Shown in pieces: positions 60,389-64,000 of a stretch of DNA of 64,000 bases. The position numbers were made by a program, and so were the translations under genes. The DNA is from Lonepinella koalarum (GTDB lineage Bacteria > Pseudomonadota > Gammaproteobacteria > Enterobacterales > Pasteurellaceae), in the NCBI RefSeq assembly GCF_042926695.1, contig NZ_CP170642.1, forward strand, positions 1,364,001 through 1,428,000, written 5' to 3'. Every line of letters starts with the position of its first letter. The stretch's first letter is position 1. The notes beneath the pieces were generated by a model. The model worked only from the letters and a program-made list of their open reading frames with translations, made no database searches and had not been told where the DNA came from.

Positions 60389-60603
60389 AAAAAATGAGAT
60401 CTAAATATCACTCGTCTTCTAAATGCTTTTAGGGAAACATTTAGCTATTACATTTTAATATCATGGATTTTATTAATAAATAGGTAATATTTATTAGAAG
60501 ATCAAGATATATTTAGAACATATCAACAAAAATGGTAAGAATATCATGCTATTGTTAGCTTGTCGTAAGAAGATAGTCTAACCACTAATCAAGTGTAAAT
60601 TTT

Positions 60604-63600
60604 ATGAACAAAATCTATAAAGTCATTTGGAGCAAAGTGACCCATTCTTTTGTGGTTGTCTCTGAGCTTGCTTCCAGCCAAGGCAAAGCAAAATCTTCCG
60701 TTGTCAATCAGCAACATAATTTATCTTCAGTGTGGCATTCAAGTTTTAAATTAAGTGCGGTGGCAATTTCATTACTTTCCACCATTCAAACCGCATCAGC
60801 GGTGGTTGCGATTGGTTCAACTTCTGGAAGCGCTATCAATTCTTCAGGTGCTACGGCGAGTGGAACAGATAGTATTGCCGTTGGAACGACAGTCAATGCT
60901 AATGGCAATAACAGTATTGTTATAGGGAAGAATTCTAATTCAGCTAATCAGGATTCAATTATTATAGGTACCAATGTAGCTACTACCAACGGAACGGGTG
61001 TAATTGGCATGGGCTGGAATGCTAAAGTGAACGGTACGGATGCTATTGCTATGGGCTCTTCATCAAATTCAACGGGTATAAATGCTATTGCTATAGGAAA
61101 TGCGTCTGTAGCGAATCAAAATAATGCCGTTGCTATGGGAAATTCGTCTAATGCTAGCGGTGACAGTGCTATTGCCATTGGGGCAAATGCGAAAGCTGTG
61201 TCTGCTGGTAATGGTTCTCCTTCACAGGGTGCTATTGCTATTGGTTCCAGTGCTAAATCAAATGGCAACCAATCAGTTGCCTTAGGTGCACAAACTAACG
61301 CTAGTGGAACACAATCTACGGCTATTGGTAATGATGCGACGGCAACAGGTTTTGGTTCGGTTGCGATTGGCGGTGATGATACGGGTTCTAGTGAAAATAA
61401 AAACAATGATCCCTATAACTACGACACACTCAAATTAGCAATTGGTTATGTGCCCTATAATGCTACTACTAATACCTATTCAAACTACCGTCCCTCACTC
61501 TCATCGGGAATAGGTTCTGTTGTTGTCGGTGTACATGGACAAGCATTAAGTAATGGTTCTACTGCCATTGGGGTATATGCTACTGCGGGTGATAATGGTG
61601 AAACAATAAGCAGCACAACCCAAAACACCACTGCCATTGAAGCCACCGCCATTGGTGCCTTTGCTCAAGCGAGTAAAGCCCATTCTACTGCGATTGGTTA
61701 TATAGCACGTTCTTTAGGGGCTAATTCTACGGCAATCGGTTCAAAGGTAACCGCCAATAGCGAGCGCTCTTTTGCGGCGGGTTATAATGCCACTGCAAAT
61801 CAAACGGATTCGGTAGCGATTGGTTCTTCCGCGCAAACAAACGGTACCAATGCTGTAGCGATTGGTTCTGGCGCAAAAGCATTAGCCAACAACACCATTT
61901 CTATTGGTACGGGTAATAACGTTACAGGTAAAAATTCCGGAGCAATTGGGGATCCTTCTACGGTTTCTGGTACGGAGTCTTATAGTATCGGGAATAATAA
62001 TACCGTGCCGGGCAATAATACTTTTGTGATGGGGAATAATATCAGTGCGTCAGGTAATAACTCTATAGTGTTAGGTGTAAATGCCTCTGCCTTTAATCAT
62101 AATAATACGGCGATTGGTTATAATGCATCTATTGGTGGTGCATACAATGTTGGCACAGATAATATTGCCTTTGGTACCAATGCGAATGTAACAGGTAGTA
62201 ACAATAATAATAGTATAGCAATCGGTACATCAGCAAGATCTGCCGCAACACAAGGATCTTCTATTGCCATTGGGGACAATGCGTCTGTGGGATCCACTTC
62301 AACAGTCGCTAAAAATGGATTTGCTATTGGTACCAATGCCTCCGTCGGTTCAAGTGCTGGAGGTATTGCATTTGGCCATAATGCCACCATAACCAGCTCA
62401 GCCAATGTAATTGGTTCATCCGTTGCTATTGGTGAAAATTCCACCGCATCCAGTGGAGCTTCTATCGCACTGGGTTACAATGCCAAGGCTAACGGTCAGA
62501 TGTCTGAAATCGTGATCGGTACTAATTCAACATCAACTGGTCAAAATTCTATTGTACTAGGTCGAGATGCTAATGCTACTGGCTCACAAGCCAATCAAAT
62601 TGTCGTAGGGACTAATGCAACTTCTACTGCTCTAAATAGTGTCGCTATTGGTACCAACTCATCAGCGAATGCGGCGAATTCCATTGTGCTTGGTAGCGGT
62701 GCCAATGCTAATAACTGGGCAACCAGCCAAATTGTTATCGGTGACAATGCAACCTCGAATAGTCAGTATAGTATCGCGATGGGTAATAATACTAACGTTA
62801 GTAGCCCATATAGTGTTGCAATTGGTAATAATGCATTAATTACTAACAGTGGTGCTGTGGCATTGGGAAATAATGCTAATGTAACTGCTTCGGGCGGGGT
62901 TGCCCTTGGTGAAAATAGTGTGGCAAATAGAGTGTTTGATCAGTACCCTAACGCTACATCCCCATATATTCCAACATCAGCCAATCAAACTCAAAGTGAT
63001 GCTGTTATAGCTACAAAACCTACAGCAGGTGCAGTGAGTGTCGGTTCAGATACAGTTAAACGCCAAATTATTAATGTAGCCGCCGGCTCAGACGATACAG
63101 ACGCCGTCAATGTAGCACAATTAAAAGCTGCCGTGTCTGAAACCTCCGCGAACACTTATTGGAATATTCAAGAAAATGGTACACAAAAAGACCAAGTAAA
63201 CAATAACGACAATGTGAGTTTTGCCAATGGCACGGGTACTACGGCGACCGTTTCTGTTGATGGCACAACGTCAACCGTTAAATATTCTGTTAATCAAACA
63301 ACTTTAAATGTTAATAGTGGTACAGTAAGCGCGGGTCAAACTGGTGATTATTTTGCAACGGCAGAACAAGTCGCCAAAGCAATTAATGACTCTGAAAAAA
63401 CTACCAGCGTAAATAGCACAACTGACGCTATTACGGTAACTTCTACGACTTCTGGTCAAAATACCAATTATGCTTTAGATCTTTCTCAAGCGACCAAGGA
63501 TTCATTAGCGAACGCCAGTTCAGCTTTACAATCTTGGACCGCACAAACCAATGGGGTGGATGCCAAAACAATTAATAAAACAAATTCAACCTTAAATTTT

Positions 63601-64000
63601 GTTAATGGTACGAATATTGATATTTCTAATGACAATGGCAATATCAAAATCGCCACTGTGGCTAATCCAACCTTTACATCTGTCACTGCTGAAACATTCA
63701 CAACAGGTACCGTGACAATTACGGATAATGGTATTGATGCTGGCAATCAGAAAATTACCAATGTCGCCAATGGTACAACCGATAATGATGCTGTTAATTT
63801 AAGTCAGTTAAACGCAACAACTATTATAGCGAATACTGCCAATACTACGGCAAATACCGCTAATACCACGGCGAATACCGCCAATACCACGGCAAATACC
63901 GCCAATACTACAGCGAACACAGCTAACACTACGGCAAATACCGCTAATACTACAGCGAATACTGCCAATACTACGGCGAATACCGCTAATACTACAGCGA
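60604..64000 (+). CDS. trimeric autotransporter adhesin (YadA/Hia-like), 5' part
   Basis: The frame is open for 1132 codons and leaves the window with no stop. It starts with an extended signal peptide: the ESPR block MNKIYKVIWSKVTHSFVVVS, then a hydrophobic stretch ending TIQTASA near residue 66. Residues about 67-800 are dozens of YadA-type head repeats of about 14 residues (for example DSIAVGTTVNANGNNSIVIG). A neck motif follows, RQIINVAAGSDDTDAVNVAQ at 820-839; a second is KITNVANGTTDNDAVNLSQL near 1050. From residue 1076 heptad repeats ANTANTT begin. The beta-barrel anchor must lie beyond. As a surface adhesin it would trimerise in the outer membrane. Confidence 0.95.
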   Translation, partial: MNKIYKVIWSKVTHSFVVVSELASSQGKAKSSVVNQQHNLSSVWHSSFKLSAVAISLLSTIQTASAVVAIGSTSGSAINSSGATASGTDSIAVGTTVNANGNNSIVIGKNSNSANQDSIIIGTNVATTNGTGVIGMGWNAKVNGTDAIAMGSSSNSTGINAIAIGNASVANQNNAVAMGNSSNASGDSAIAIGANAKAVSAGNGSPSQGAIAIGSSAKSNGNQSVALGAQTNASGTQSTAIGNDATATGFGSVAIGGDDTGSSENKNNDPYNYDTLKLAIGYVPYNATTNTYSNYRPSLSSGIGSVVVGVHGQALSNGSTAIGVYATAGDNGETISSTTQNTTAIEATAIGAFAQASKAHSTAIGYIARSLGANSTAIGSKVTANSERSFAAGYNATANQTDSVAIGSSAQTNGTNAVAIGSGAKALANNTISIGTGNNVTGKNSGAIGDPSTVSGTESYSIGNNNTVPGNNTFVMGNNISASGNNSIVLGVNASAFNHNNTAIGYNASIGGAYNVGTDNIAFGTNANVTGSNNNNSIAIGTSARSAATQGSSIAIGDNASVGSTSTVAKNGFAIGTNASVGSSAGGIAFGHNATITSSANVIGSSVAIGENSTASSGASIALGYNAKANGQMSEIVIGTNSTSTGQNSIVLGRDANATGSQANQIVVGTNATSTALNSVAIGTNSSANAANSIVLGSGANANNWATSQIVIGDNATSNSQYSIAMGNNTNVSSPYSVAIGNNALITNSGAVALGNNANVTASGGVALGENSVANRVFDQYPNATSPYIPTSANQTQSDAVIATKPTAGAVSVGSDTVKRQIINVAAGSDDTDAVNVAQLKAAVSETSANTYWNIQENGTQKDQVNNNDNVSFANGTGTTATVSVDGTTSTVKYSVNQTTLNVNSGTVSAGQTGDYFATAEQVAKAINDSEKTTSVNSTTDAITVTSTTSGQNTNYALDLSQATKDSLANASSALQSWTAQTNGVDAKTINKTNSTLNFVNGTNIDISNDNGNIKIATVANPTFTSVTAETFTTGTVTITDNGIDAGNQKITNVANGTTDNDAVNLSQLNATTIIANTANTTANTANTTANTANTTANTANTTANTANTTANTANTTANTANTTANTANTTA
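63829..64000 (+). repeat. 21-bp tandem repeats coding ANTANTT heptads
   Basis: At least eight units of 21 bp encode the heptad ANTANTT and run off the window. Unit DNA differs only at third codon positions (ACT/ACC, GCC/GCT, ACG/ACA), so the peptide is kept while the DNA is diversified. The threonines and asparagines recur at heptad positions of a trimeric coiled-coil stalk. Confidence 0.9.

Noticed and set aside
61116..61406. Open frame on the minus strand within the adhesin gene, also at 62118-62444 and 63486-63746
   Set aside because: These are antisense shadows of the alanine/isoleucine/glycine-rich head repeats. They have repetitive composition, no ribosome-binding sites and no family similarity.

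Overview
The window is chromosomal DNA from a member of the Pasteurellaceae. The strongest sign is the dense scatter of the Haemophilus influenzae-type DNA uptake signal core AAGTGCGGT / ACCGCACTT. By eye there are about 35 full or near-full copies, in both orientations, inside and between genes. Codon choice is AT-rich. Gene neighbourhoods such as serC-hisC-aroA, ccmABCDEFGHI and leuABCD, and the gene sequences themselves, are gammaproteobacterial. The sequence alone does not let me name the genus or species.

Layout. Positions 1-35.4 kb are mostly minus-strand housekeeping genes: ybaB (cut by the window edge), aroA, hisC, serC, argG, purC, hemA, argS, ndk, pepB, a small RelA/SpoT-like protein next to a MetE-like enzyme, hpt, pmbA, ytfL, ligA, zipA, pilF and rlmN. 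They end in a complete cytochrome c maturation operon (ccmABCDEFGHI) with a perfect FNR-type site upstream. Plus-strand inserts in this part are yeeX, darP, cysZ and a mazEF-like toxin-antitoxin pair. A hipBA pair lies on the minus strand between rlmN and ccmI. After raiA, metG and mrp comes the leucine operon (39.7-45.0 kb), with a leader peptide and a readable attenuator. Next is an rpiR-type regulator, a beta-glucoside PTS permease and a 6-phospho-beta-glucosidase. This cassette is bracketed by the real leuD 3' end and a decayed second copy of it. An orphan amidohydrolase follows, then a minus-strand sulfur cluster (cysI, cysG, cysJ, a YeiH-type exporter, a small unknown ORF), a higBA-like pair, a patatin-like lipoprotein, and the first 1132 codons of a giant trimeric autotransporter adhesin that runs off the window.

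How the parts work together. cysG makes the siroheme used by cysI, cysI and cysJ form NADPH sulfite reductase, cysZ imports sulfate, and the YeiH-type protein may export sulfur compounds. The ccm proteins build c-type cytochromes, and an FNR site fits anaerobic induction. The leu operon appears controlled by translation of a leucine-rich leader, with a uptake-signal sequence forming part of both the antiterminator and the terminator. The PTS/glucosidase cassette should import and hydrolyse aryl-beta-glucosides.

Most interesting non-coding signals: (1) sixteen perfect AATAGATC repeats directly abutting the -10 box upstream of the adhesin, a likely expression-tuning contingency locus in which every unit carries a GATC site; (2) a 266-bp MITE-like element with 32-bp terminal inverted repeats inserted at the rpiR stop codon; (3) the duplicated leuD tail marking how the bgl cassette arrived; (4) an array of about 23-nt palindromic units inside the leu operon; (5) a two-copy, hairpin-rich repeat of about 105 bp, one copy of which supplies the end of hisC and part of the aroA ribosome-binding site. 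No rRNA, tRNA, CRISPR array or complete insertion sequence was seen.
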